NCBI RefSeq assembly: GCF_900188175.1
Contig: NZ_FZOQ01000002.1
Coordinates: 1 to 64,000, forward strand
Origin: Pontibacter ummariensis
GTDB lineage: Bacteria > Bacteroidota > Bacteroidia > Cytophagales > Hymenobacteraceae
Reading direction: 5' to 3'
DNA length: 64,000 nucleotides
Part shown: positions 17,766 through 26,775 of the stretch, piece by piece
Layout: each line of letters opens with the position of its first letter
How positions within the stretch are numbered: the stretch's first letter is position 1
The notes under the pieces: generated by a model
Told to the model about the DNA's origin: nothing
What the model saw: only the letters and a program-made list of their open reading frames with translations
Database searches by the model: none
Made by a program: the position numbers and the translations under genes

Positions 17766-18992
17766 ATGATGGAAGTTTTACATATTACTACTTTTGATTC
17801 AGGTGGTGCTGGAGGGGCTGCATCAAGGCTTCATTCAAGCCTGCTTAAGTTAGGAGTAAGTTCAAAGTTGCTTTGTTTAAAACAGACTAATAATAGAGTA
17901 GAGGATGTTTATAAATTTCCTTCACAAGAAAGAATTTATCCATCTATATTTAAAAGGCTTTTAAGAAAGCTTAACATAGGATATAGCTATAATGAAAGGT
18001 TGTTACTAAACCTTAGTAAGGTTAAAGAAAGCTATGAACTTTTTACGTCTCCTCTATCTGATCATCAGATTCACTTGCATAGATTAGTTCAGCAGGCAGA
18101 TGTCATACATTTACATTGGGTTGCAAACTTTGTAGATTACCCAAGCTTTTTTAAAAATATTAATAAGCCAATAATATGGACACTGCATGATTTTAATCCT
18201 GATCAAGGTGGGTTCCATTTGCAGTCTGATACATTAGGGATCGAATGCCAAATTTTGAAAAGATATGAAGATGAGTTTATAAAAATAAAAAGAGACGCTA
18301 TTTTTAACAGCGATGTAACCTTTGTTTCCCCATCAAACTGGTTTCATAAGCGTTTAAAACATAATGTAATAAGCAAAGTGAAGAAGGAAGTGATTTATCA
18401 CGGAGTTGATGAACAAGTATATCACTCTTATGATAAGCTTTTTTCTAGAAGAGTTTTAAACCTAGATTATGATGAAAAAGTTTTCATTTGCATTGCATCA
18501 AATCTAAACCGAAAAGCTAAAGGATTTGATCTGTTAATTTCTTCTCTTGATAATTTAGCTAAAGATTGTAAATTCAGGCTTTTGGCAGTTGGAACTGAGA
18601 GTAACATAACGAGACCATACATAACCTATTTAGGTAATATAGATAATGAAAGCTTTCTTACACTAACTTATTCGGCTGCTGATGCATTCTTGAGTTTTAG
18701 TAATGAGGAATCTTTTGGTTTATGCGCTGCTGAAGCGCTCCTGTGTGGTTTGCCTGTTGTTTCTACCCCTGTTGGTATAATGGAAGATGTTGTGATAGAT
18801 GGTTTCAATGGATTTCTATCACAAAGCTTTGAGGTAGATGAATTTTATTGTACTCTTAAAAGGTTTCTACTCTCGGAACAATGTTTTTCAAATACTAAGA
18901 TCAGAGAGTCAGCTATTGTACACTTTTCCCTAATGAACCAAACAAGAAAATACCTTAATTTATATAAAAGTGTTCTTAAAAGTGCAATTTGA
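17766..18992 (+). CDS. GT4-family glycosyltransferase, copy 2 of a duplicated pair
   Basis: About 408 residues. TTG 17763 and ATGs at 17766 and 17769 are all possible starts. MEVLHITTFDSGGAGGAASRLH, IIWTLHDFNPDQGGFH and the C-terminal FSNEESFGLCAAEALLCG match the product at 11419-12681 in order and spacing, so it is a paralogue. It lacks the proline-rich insert of copy 1. The following 258 bases are non-coding and AT-rich. Confidence 0.88.
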   Translation: MMEVLHITTFDSGGAGGAASRLHSSLLKLGVSSKLLCLKQTNNRVEDVYKFPSQERIYPSIFKRLLRKLNIGYSYNERLLLNLSKVKESYELFTSPLSDHQIHLHRLVQQADVIHLHWVANFVDYPSFFKNINKPIIWTLHDFNPDQGGFHLQSDTLGIECQILKRYEDEFIKIKRDAIFNSDVTFVSPSNWFHKRLKHNVISKVKKEVIYHGVDEQVYHSYDKLFSRRVLNLDYDEKVFICIASNLNRKAKGFDLLISSLDNLAKDCKFRLLAVGTESNITRPYITYLGNIDNESFLTLTYSAADAFLSFSNEESFGLCAAEALLCGLPVVSTPVGIMEDVVIDGFNGFLSQSFEVDEFYCTLKRFLLSEQCFSNTKIRESAIVHFSLMNQTRKYLNLYKSVLKSAI

Positions 18993-19250
18993 TTGTATAG
19001 CTTAATTAGGCTATAGCTGATGATTCAGAAAATGATAAACTTTTACCAATTGGAGCTCTAAGATTAGCTCATAAAGACAATTTATAGTTTTGTAGCTCTC
19101 CTGTTAAACTATTTATGAGACTCAGCCTAGAACAAGGCCACTTGTGTAACTATTTAAGTTTAATCTTTAATCTATATAAATAAAAGCTAGGATGTTATAA
19201 TCAAAGTCTGAATATGTTTTCATTTTCTATCCTACTATGAAGGCTCTTAT

Positions 19251-20213
19251 ATGAACAAAATTTTAAATTTTTCGAATGTATATATGGATAGTAATTCAAC
19301 TTACATATTCGAAAATTTAAATGAAAAAGAGTATTTAAAAAATACTCTAAGATTATGTCAAAAAAGAATGGGAGATAATTTCAATGAATTTGATTTCTAC
19401 ATTTTTTCAAACCATAATAATTCTGTTCCTGCTTCAGCTTCAATCCAAAACAAGAAAAGGAAAATTTTGATTTATATATCAGATGAGGCTGCTCACTCCC
19501 CAGCTTTCTTATCTGAGAAGTACTTTGCGATATTTAAAAGCTATATAGGCTCGAAATATTCCAAGCACAACTCAAACATATTCCCTTTTCCTTTGGGGTA
19601 TGTAAATTGTTTCAAAGCAAATTCTGAGATTAAGTTGGAAGACAGGCAATACGATGTATTCTTCTCTGGAAATCTAAATTATAGTAGGTGGAGATTTTAT
19701 AAAGAGTGTTCTTATCTATCTCTTGTTCCAGACTTTTTATATTATAGATTAATGCTTCGTCCTACTTGGCGCAAACAATTAGTTAAACTTGTTGGCACAG
19801 ATTTTACATCGACTTCTAAAAGGTGGTATGTCAAGTTCAACAAAGGTTTTAAAACAGGTCTTGATATTGAGACTTATTCATCTATTCTCTCAAGAAGTAA
19901 AATTGTGTTAAGTCCAAAAGGTTTTGAAAGTACTGAAACATTTAGACTAACAGAAGCATTAAGCTGTGGTTGTATAGTGGTCTCTGAGGGCTTACCAAAT
20001 GTTCCTTTTTATCAGAAATCTCCAATAATACAGGTAGAGAACTGGAGAGAGGGTCTTGCAGTAGCTAAGGCACTTTTGAAGCAGCCTGCAAGACTAGTCC
20101 AACTACAGCAGGAATCAATAAAATGGTGGAATGATAATTTATCAGATAGTGGAGTATCAAGGTATATTGTAATGTCAATTAAGCAACTTTCTGAAAAGAA
20201 TAAATTGGTTTAA
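19251..20213 (+). CDS. exostosin/GT47-like glycosyltransferase
   Basis: 320 residues. The N-terminal half has no clear motif. The C-terminal half has SKIVLSPKGFESTETFRLTE and then ALSCGCIVVSEGLPNVPF (about 220-260), the pattern of exostosin-like GT-B enzymes where E-x-x-R-x-x-E-A-L-x-x-G-C lines the donor site. An alternative is a glycosyltransferase of the Glyco_trans_1_2 group. It is the most AT-rich gene in its neighbourhood. Confidence 0.6.
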   Translation: MNKILNFSNVYMDSNSTYIFENLNEKEYLKNTLRLCQKRMGDNFNEFDFYIFSNHNNSVPASASIQNKKRKILIYISDEAAHSPAFLSEKYFAIFKSYIGSKYSKHNSNIFPFPLGYVNCFKANSEIKLEDRQYDVFFSGNLNYSRWRFYKECSYLSLVPDFLYYRLMLRPTWRKQLVKLVGTDFTSTSKRWYVKFNKGFKTGLDIETYSSILSRSKIVLSPKGFESTETFRLTEALSCGCIVVSEGLPNVPFYQKSPIIQVENWREGLAVAKALLKQPARLVQLQQESIKWWNDNLSDSGVSRYIVMSIKQLSEKNKLV

Positions 20214-20430
20214 CTATACTTTATTAATAATTATTCGGCTTATTAGGATACTTGGCATAAATTCCGTTTATGTTGTTATAGCTTTGACTTGTTATAGTAT
20301 GCTCTTTAACTCATATAAGTTTCTGTCTTTTTTCCTGTTGTTGTATTCCTTTATTTCCTGTTTCCATATAGGTTTAGGTGGTTATTACTTCTTGTTACCA
20401 GTTATACCTTTTATATGTTTTGGCGTGTAG
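20173..20430 (+). pseudogene. possible membrane-protein gene remnant, doubtful
   Basis: Between the GT47-like gene and the IS remnant, one frame stays open for about 86 codons and translates to a strongly hydrophobic sequence (IRILGINSVYVVIALTC, FLSFFLLLYSF, GLGGYYFLLPVIPFICFGV). There is no good start codon and it runs up to the left end of the IS remnant. It could be the stub of a polymerase or flippase-type membrane protein, but T-rich DNA gives hydrophobic translations by chance. Confidence 0.22.
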
Positions 20431-20436
20431 TATTAT

Positions 20437-20616
20437 ATTTCCCAGATTTAGGGCCACTATTTAATTTGAAGTATAACGATTAACCTAGTGGAAGAATGAA
20501 AGGGAAAAGAAGGAAATTCAGCGCGGCATTCCAAACAGCAAGCTGCCTGAATGGGGCAGTTTACAAGTAGAGAATCAAATTAGAAACAACACCCTGTGGT
20601 CCTACAGAAAGTGAGT
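20437..20616 (+). mobile_element. internally deleted IS3-family element (MITE-like)
   Basis: The first ~95 bases (cccagatttagggccac to gaaattcagcgcggc) match the left end of the IS at 21790-23045 with a few substitutions. The following ~85 bases (ccaaacagcaagctgcct to gtcctacagaaagtgagtact) match its right end. Everything between, nearly the whole transposase region, is missing. The terminal tggcccc of the right inverted repeat is not recognisable, so the copy looks immobile. It lies directly upstream of the GT61 gene, in the same orientation as the longer copy. Confidence 0.85.
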
Positions 20617-20639
20617 ACTATAAAAAATGAAGATTAAGG

Positions 20640-21761
20640 ATGAGAAACATTAAGGATGTAATTAAAAAAACCTTAAGGATATTTCATATAAAAAAAATAA
20701 TTGGAATTAGTGTATATACAAATAGTAAGGACATAAAAATAGTCCCATTCTCGAAAAGTGAGATATTTAATATGCCAGAATATCGAGATATTTTTGGTAA
20801 TACTCATGAAGGATTTAACTCATACAAAGCAAAAATACCTGACTATTATGTTTTAAAAGTAAATCTAGGGAAATGCGTTATTGGTTATGAAGAAGTATAC
20901 ACCAGAGATAACAAAGTATTATTAGAGCTAACTTCTCAAAAAATCAATCCATTTTTAAATTCAAGTATAAAAAGATTAAGCAATGTAGTATCAATTAATG
21001 GAAGCGTAGTTAATCTATCATTGTCGGGACTTGAAAATAATTATTATCATTTCTTAGTTGAGTTTTCTGCAAGGTTGTTTATGCTCAAAAAACTCGATAT
21101 TAAACCTGACTATTACATTTACCCAATGAATACTGCCTTTCAGAAAGATTTTCTAATGTATTTTGGTATTAATAGTGACAAAGTTATTATTCTCAATGAA
21201 GGAACGACTATACAAGCAGAAACCTTGATTGCACCAGCTTTAATTAATAATTGGGAGCTCGTAAAGTTTCGGAATGTTATTCATTATCAAAAACAATATT
21301 TACCTTATTGGATTAGTAATATTTATAATGATTTAATTCTACCAAAAAAAGGGAATAAGTATATTTATATATCACGTAAGCAAGCAAAATACAGGAAAGT
21401 AATAAACGAAGAAATTGTCATTGATTATCTCAAGAGTAAAAATTTTGAAATTCACTATCTTGAAAATTATTCAGTAAATCAACAAATAGAATTATTTAAT
21501 CAATGTTCGGTTTTAGTTGCACCGCATGGAGCTGGTTTGATAAATATGTGCTATTGCGCTCCAGGGATAAAAATATTAGAGTTATTCCCAAAATACTATC
21601 ATGATCATGGTTTGCTTTTGCAAGCATTAATGCTTAAACATAAATATAATTATCTTATAAGTGATACTGTAATTACAGATGGAATTCCACCTCAACAAGA
21701 AGATATCATAATTGATATTAATTTATTTGCTCAGGCAGTGGAATTATTATTATCCCAATAA
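20640..21761 (+). CDS. GT61-family glycosyltransferase (DUF563)
   Basis: 373 residues. NYYHFLVEFSARLFML (about 134-149), IYISRKQAKYRKVINE and the C-terminal VAPHGAGLINMCYCAPG (about 296-312) are signatures of GT61 enzymes. It is very AT-rich and is bracketed by two related IS3-type copies, one about 24 bases before its start and one about 30 bases after its stop. The IS remnant may supply its upstream region. It was probably acquired together with those elements. Confidence 0.85.
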   Translation: MRNIKDVIKKTLRIFHIKKIIGISVYTNSKDIKIVPFSKSEIFNMPEYRDIFGNTHEGFNSYKAKIPDYYVLKVNLGKCVIGYEEVYTRDNKVLLELTSQKINPFLNSSIKRLSNVVSINGSVVNLSLSGLENNYYHFLVEFSARLFMLKKLDIKPDYYIYPMNTAFQKDFLMYFGINSDKVIILNEGTTIQAETLIAPALINNWELVKFRNVIHYQKQYLPYWISNIYNDLILPKKGNKYIYISRKQAKYRKVINEEIVIDYLKSKNFEIHYLENYSVNQQIELFNQCSVLVAPHGAGLINMCYCAPGIKILELFPKYYHDHGLLLQALMLKHKYNYLISDTVITDGIPPQQEDIIIDINLFAQAVELLLSQ

Positions 21762-21851
21762 TAAAGCCCAACAACTGCTTCAACCTATAATATTCCCCAG
21801 CTTTAGGGCCACTATTTTAATTTGAAGTATAACATTTAACTTAGTGGAAGA

Positions 21852-22169
21852 ATGAAAGGGAAAAGAAGGAAATTCAGCGCGGCTTTTAAGGCCAAGGTAA
21901 CCCTGGAGGCTTTGAAAGAGCGGGAGAGCCTCGCGGAGCTGGCCAAGCGCTTTGAGGTGCACCCGGACATGATCAGCAAGTGAAAGCAGGAGTTTTTGGA
22001 GAACTCCTCCCTTGTCTACGAGAAGGAGAAGGGGGCCTCACAAGAGCCTGACACCGAGGAGCTGTACGCCAAGATAAACAAACTGGAATTGGAGAAGGAG
22101 TTTCTAAAAAAAGCTTGGGGAGGCTCGGACTCTGACAGAGCTGAGAGGGCTGGTGGAACCGACAAGTAA
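21852..22169 (+). pseudogene. IS3-family transposase orfA, nonsense-mutated
   Basis: The frame reads MKGKRRKFSAAFKAKVTLEA then an HTH region ending HPDMISK. At codon 44 there is TGA (21981-21983) where relatives have the Trp of ISKWKQEF. After it the frame stays open with KQEFLENSSLVYEKEKG and a leucine-zipper-like KLELEKEFLKKA up to TAA at 22167-22169. The seven-A slippery run lies at the end (about 22106-22113). With the stop, orfA would give only 43 residues. Confidence 0.88.
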
Positions 22170-22991
22170 GCTCAGCATACGCTATCAGTTTGATCAGTGT
22201 GGCTTGCTTGGTATTCACCGCAGCGGCCTCTACTACGCGCCCGCTCAGGAGAGCGAGGAGAACCTGGCTAACATGCCCCTGCTGGAAGAGCACTACTTGG
22301 CAAGGCCTACGCGTGGGGTGCTGCAGATGCTGGACTACCTGCGGGACGAGGGGTATCGGGTGAATCACAAGCGGGGCAGAAGGCTTCTGAGGCACATGGG
22401 CCTGGAAGCCCATCTACTCCAAAAGGAACCTGAGCCGGCTGGGCCAAGCTGTGTATACACACGCTTATCTGCTAGGGGCCTGGAGATAGGGCGCTGCAAC
22501 CAGGTATGGGAAACAGACATCACCTATATCGCCATAGGGAAAGGGTTTATGTACCTGACGGCCGTCATTGATGTGTATAGCCGCTTTATTGTTGGCTGGA
22601 GCCTTTCCAACAACCGGGAGGCCGAGGTAAGCCTTGCTGTGCTGCGGGAGGCGATTGCCCGCCACGGGAAGCCGGAGATAGTGAACTCCGACCAGGGCAG
22701 CCAGTTCACTTGCAAAGAGTGGGTGGGTTACCTGAAGGGGGAAAGAATAGCGATCAGCATGGACGGCAAGGGCAGAGCGCTGGTCAATATTTACATCGAG
22801 CGACTGTGGCGGACGCTGAAGCAGGACTATGTTTACATGAACCCGGCAAAGGACGGATGGGAACTGTACCAGGAGGTGAAGAGCTTCTTTGAGTTCTACA
22901 ACCATAGGGAATCGGAAGGTGTATTTCGGTAGAGGTGTACAAGCAGCAGGCTGCCTTAGTGGGGCAGTTTACAAGTAGAGAATCAGCTTAA
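22153..22991 (+). pseudogene. IS3-family transposase orfB (DDE), C-terminal frameshift
   Basis: The continuous frame runs 22153-22932 (GTG start; in practice expressed by -1 slippage from orfA). The rve catalytic residues are visible in WETDITYI, VNSDQGSQFT and IERLWRTLK. After FEFYNHR the reading frame breaks: the expected tail (VEVYKQQAALVGQF) continues in another frame to TAA at 22989-22991. A small deletion near 22909 therefore removed the conserved RRxHQ region. A transposase from this copy would be defective. Confidence 0.85.
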
Positions 22992-23209
22992 TGACTGCAC
23001 AGAGTGGTCCTACAGAAAGGGAGTACTTATAATGGCCCCAATTAGGACCGAGTAGTAAAATTATTAACTTAATACCGGATATGAGCAAGAAAAACTACTT
23101 GAAATCACAATCCTTTCTGCTACATGTTTATTGCAGACAAACATAACAATATTTATTATTAAGAATAAAATATTGACTAACATCTCGAATCAAAAAGTTC
23201 CCAAAAAAA

Positions 23210-24262
23210 ATGATTGATCTTCCCGAACCCGCAGTTACTTCTGATGTGTGGCCGTGGTCTACCGATACAGATGTGCCTACTTTTTCAGCTAATTCTGATT
23301 GGCCTAAGATCAGCATAATTACCCCATCTTACAACCAAGGGAAATACATCGAAGAAACCATCAGATCGGTATTAGCACAAAACTATCCGAATTTGGAGTA
23401 CATTATTATTGATGGTGGTAGTACAGATGAGACTTTAGAGATCATAAAGAAGTATGAGCCATGGATATCTTATTGGGTAAGTGAGCCAGATAATGGTCAA
23501 AGCCATGCCATTAATAAAGGGTTAAAGAAATGCACAGGTGAGATATTCAACTGGCTGAATAGTGATGACTTTTATACCCCAGGCGCTCTATTTGAGGTTG
23601 CATCAAAATTTAAAGACAACTCTTCGCTTCATGTTGTATCGGGCTACGAAAGATATTTGAGAAATGGAAGTGGTGAAGAAGAAATATTTGCAGGTACACT
23701 TGTAGTTAAAGATATTGTAAAGACAATAGAACTAAGTCAGATTGGTCAGCCATCTACTTTTTTTAAAACGAATAAGTTTAAAGAATTAGGTCCGATACCA
23801 GAGAACCTACATTATGTGATGGATGGTGAAATGTGGGTGCGGTATCTGCTTTTAAACGGACAAGGTAAATTTTCTAAAATAGAGAAAACATTAGTGAACT
23901 TTAGGTTGCATAATGATTCTAAAACTGTAAATAATATCCATAGTTTTCACTACGAAAGGAATTGTATAATATGCGATGTACAAAGGTTTGCAAAGGTACC
24001 CCAAGCAATCATAGATCACTGGGTAACAATAACGGCTAATAAAACACCTGTTTATACCCTGAACAGGCCTTGGGAAATTAATGAGAAGTATATAACAAAG
24101 AAGCAGTTACGGACTTATTTTATAAAAAAGTATATTAACTTCCAGTTTCAGCACAACAACCTGAGAAATGTGTTTTTTGGAATAAAGCAGCTAATAAAAG
24201 ACAAACAATTTAATGCTTTTATGTTAAGGAGTCTAATTAAGCTGGTAATAAAGGCAGGTTAA
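23210..24262 (+). CDS. GT2-family glycosyltransferase
   Basis: 350 residues. A 30-residue N-terminal extension (DLPEPAVTSDVWPWSTDTD) precedes ISIITPSYNQGKYIEETIRS, then IIDGGSTDETLEI (about 66-78) and NWLNSDDFYTPGAL (about 115-128). This is a WcaA-like GT2. It is the first gene after the IS. The extension (WPW) is typical of one GT2 subgroup, not an artefact. Confidence 0.88.
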   Translation: MIDLPEPAVTSDVWPWSTDTDVPTFSANSDWPKISIITPSYNQGKYIEETIRSVLAQNYPNLEYIIIDGGSTDETLEIIKKYEPWISYWVSEPDNGQSHAINKGLKKCTGEIFNWLNSDDFYTPGALFEVASKFKDNSSLHVVSGYERYLRNGSGEEEIFAGTLVVKDIVKTIELSQIGQPSTFFKTNKFKELGPIPENLHYVMDGEMWVRYLLLNGQGKFSKIEKTLVNFRLHNDSKTVNNIHSFHYERNCIICDVQRFAKVPQAIIDHWVTITANKTPVYTLNRPWEINEKYITKKQLRTYFIKKYINFQFQHNNLRNVFFGIKQLIKDKQFNAFMLRSLIKLVIKAG

Positions 24263-24327
24263 GAGTTATTATGATTGATTTCCTTAGACAAAACTGCTAC
24301 AGTATCAATAGTTTTTAATTTCAGGTA

Positions 24328-25689
24328 TTGAAAAAGCCTAAAGTAGTTTTTGTTGCATCAGATCCACCTATGCCCCCAACCGGCGGAGGAAACAGAACTT
24401 TCCATTTTGCCCGGGCAGTGGCAGAAGTCTCTTGCTGCCATTTATTCGTTCTGTTCCCAATAGATAAAGTAAAACTACCCGCTGTTTTATTAGATAGTTG
24501 TACTGCTGTAGTTACATCAACCAAAAGATTTACATCATCTGCCCAAAATAAGTTAGCTATACTACTTTACTACATAAGATTACTATTTTTCCCCTGGAGC
24601 TTTAGTAAAAGGCAAATTATACTTACTGCAGACTATTATGTTACAACCACAATAGCCAGCAAAAGTCCACTAAATAAGTTCTTCTACAAAATAGTAAAGC
24701 ACACTTTAGCTGAATATGCCTTATTCCTTTACCGTTTAGGATATAATTTCCCTGTAAAGACATTGGAACGGTATGATCAAATTCAGGAAATAATGCCTGA
24801 TATACTACGAGAATTGAAAAAGGCCGATAAATTATGGATTGATTTCAGCAGTTTATTCCCTTATTTCACTAGCATTAGGTATTTATTACCCGGAATAAGA
24901 GTAGTTTGTAATGCTCATAACATAGAATACAAGTACCTGGAAAGATTAAATGCCACTGCTAAAACTCAACTTGAGAAGCGTTGGTATCAAATGCAGGCAT
25001 TGGCAATGAAGCGGATAGAGCTAGAAGGTTTTGAAAAATGCGATCTGGTAATTACCTGCTCAGAGACAGATAAGAAAGAAGTACTTCAACATTTACCTAA
25101 TGTGAATGTTGAAGTACTTCCTAACGGAGTAGATGTGGAATACTTTACTCCTGCCTCCTGTCTTACACATACTCCATCTTTGCTCTTTACAGGGACAATG
25201 AGCTATAAAGCGAATAAAGATGCAGTGGCCTATTTTATAGACAGCATTTTTCCCTTGATATTAAAGCAGTTTCCTGAATGTACTTTTAAAATTGCAGGAG
25301 CAGGAGCTAAACAGGCTCTTAAAGATTTTGTAGGTATGAAAGGGGTAGAGATTATTTCTGATCCGGAAGATATGCGCCCGCTGTACAATGAAGCATGGAT
25401 AGTGGTAGTGCCCTTACGCTCTGGGAGTGGAACCCGCTTAAAAATTCTGGAAGCAATGGCAATGGAGAAGCCAGTAGTGAGTACTGAAGTAGGGGCAGAA
25501 GGGCTTTTGCTTACAAACGGGTTAGAGCTGCTAATTGCGCCCAATGATATGACTTTTGCTAATGATGTAGTCACCCTAATACAGGATTATGAGTTAGCAA
25601 TAAGAATTTCTAAATTAGGAAAAGAGCGAGCATCTGAAGATTATAGTTGGGAGAGGATCAGAGGTAAGTTAAAGAAAACAATTTTTTAA
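24328..25689 (+). CDS. GT4-family glycosyltransferase
   Basis: 453 residues from a TTG start (24328) with CAGG just upstream; KPKVVFVASDPPMPPTGGGNRT follows at once and no ATG fits. Mid-protein NAHNIEYKYLER and VLPNGVDVEYF are GT4-like. The donor-site segment is LRSGSGTRLKILEAMAME then KPVVSTEVGAEGL (about 363-390). The same C-terminal signature occurs in the product at 29632-30861, so these are relatives. Confidence 0.88.
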   Translation: MKKPKVVFVASDPPMPPTGGGNRTFHFARAVAEVSCCHLFVLFPIDKVKLPAVLLDSCTAVVTSTKRFTSSAQNKLAILLYYIRLLFFPWSFSKRQIILTADYYVTTTIASKSPLNKFFYKIVKHTLAEYALFLYRLGYNFPVKTLERYDQIQEIMPDILRELKKADKLWIDFSSLFPYFTSIRYLLPGIRVVCNAHNIEYKYLERLNATAKTQLEKRWYQMQALAMKRIELEGFEKCDLVITCSETDKKEVLQHLPNVNVEVLPNGVDVEYFTPASCLTHTPSLLFTGTMSYKANKDAVAYFIDSIFPLILKQFPECTFKIAGAGAKQALKDFVGMKGVEIISDPEDMRPLYNEAWIVVVPLRSGSGTRLKILEAMAMEKPVVSTEVGAEGLLLTNGLELLIAPNDMTFANDVVTLIQDYELAIRISKLGKERASEDYSWERIRGKLKKTIF

Positions 25690-25762
25690 CTTACCTCTAT
25701 TAGCTTTTCAATTAATGATAACTTACAGTTGATAGGAAAAGATGTAACTAAAATTTATTTAA

Positions 25763-26665
25763 ATGGAGTTATTCAGTAAAGAATTAATAAGAGCATTACG
25801 TTTTAGAGAAATTCTTATTTTGACATTAGGAGCTGCTCTGCAAATGTTTTTGAATAGGTTAAATCTTAGTCAAAAATATCTACCAATAAAAAATGATCTT
25901 TCTAATCTAATTCTTAAAGGTTATAAAATAGAAAGATTCAAGGAATTATATTCTATCAGCGGGGGACGAGCAAAAGGAGACTTTAAATTCTTATTAAGGC
26001 CCCTAACTAGTGATTTAAGTGTATTCTTGCAGGTAATTGAAGAAGAAGAGTATCATCCATTAATTGAGTTGGTAAAAGAGGTTAACCAAAATAACAAAGT
26101 AAATTTTATAATAGATGCAGGTTCTAATATTGGACATACATCTTTGTTCTTCATGTATTATTTTCCTGAAGCAAAAATTATATCCATTGAGCCTGATTTA
26201 GAAAATTATTTGCACCAAAAAGAGAACATTAAACAAAATCATCTATCAGAAAAGATTGAGTTAATCAATAAGGCTTTATGGAGTAACAATACAGATATAC
26301 TGAATATTTCAAATGAGTTTAGAGATGGTCAGAGCTGGGCTAAAAGTGTTAAAATCGGTGAAGATATTAAAAACCGAGTATCTACTATTACTTTAAAGCA
26401 AATAATCGAAGAATTTAAGATTGGTGATTTTATTGATGTATTAAAAATTGATGTTGAAGGCTCAGAGGTTGAATTGTTTAACTGTGATGATTTTTTAGAA
26501 TGTTTAAAGAAATATGTTAGATTTTTGAGTATTGAGATACATGATGAATTTGAATGTAGAGAACAGATTGACAGTGTATTAATTCGCAATGGGTTTTCTA
26601 TAAATAGAGTAGGGGAAACGACGTTTTGTTACAACAAATCAATACGCTTAATAAGTAACTCATAA
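25763..26665 (+). CDS. FkbM-family methyltransferase
   Basis: 300 residues. FIIDAGSNIGHTSLFF (about 115-130) is the SAM motif, followed by IISIEPDLENY and the family signature VLKIDVEGSEVELF (about 226-239). The N-terminal 60 residues resemble no domain I know. It is very AT-rich. It probably O-methylates a sugar in the polymer and is one of three FkbM-type genes in the locus. Confidence 0.87.
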   Translation: MELFSKELIRALRFREILILTLGAALQMFLNRLNLSQKYLPIKNDLSNLILKGYKIERFKELYSISGGRAKGDFKFLLRPLTSDLSVFLQVIEEEEYHPLIELVKEVNQNNKVNFIIDAGSNIGHTSLFFMYYFPEAKIISIEPDLENYLHQKENIKQNHLSEKIELINKALWSNNTDILNISNEFRDGQSWAKSVKIGEDIKNRVSTITLKQIIEEFKIGDFIDVLKIDVEGSEVELFNCDDFLECLKKYVRFLSIEIHDEFECREQIDSVLIRNGFSINRVGETTFCYNKSIRLISNS

Positions 26666-26775
26666 ATGAGAGAAAGTAACGTCGGAAGGCTTTCTAGTCT
26701 AGAAATAGATGAGAGCCATAGCGAATTCTTAGCATACAAATATTTGTTAATTGATCTTAAGGAGACTTATCTTGA

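Larger units (their letters stand above)
21790..23045 (+). mobile_element. IS3-family insertion sequence, degenerate
   Basis: About 1.25 kb. The left end contains ctttagggccac (GGGCCA at 21806-21811) and the right end contains its inverted counterpart aatggcccca (TGGCCC at 23033-23038). Inside lie orfA (HTH, 21852-22169) and orfB (DDE, from 22153) linked by a run of seven A followed by G, typical of programmed -1 frameshifting in this family. Both reading frames are damaged. It is GC-rich compared with its AT-rich surroundings, which fits late arrival. Confidence 0.88.

Noticed and set aside
18993..19250. Short readable stretch (LLPIGALRLAHKDNL) in the spacer before the GT47-like gene
   Set aside because: Only about 23 codons between stops with no start codon; insufficient to call a gene remnant.
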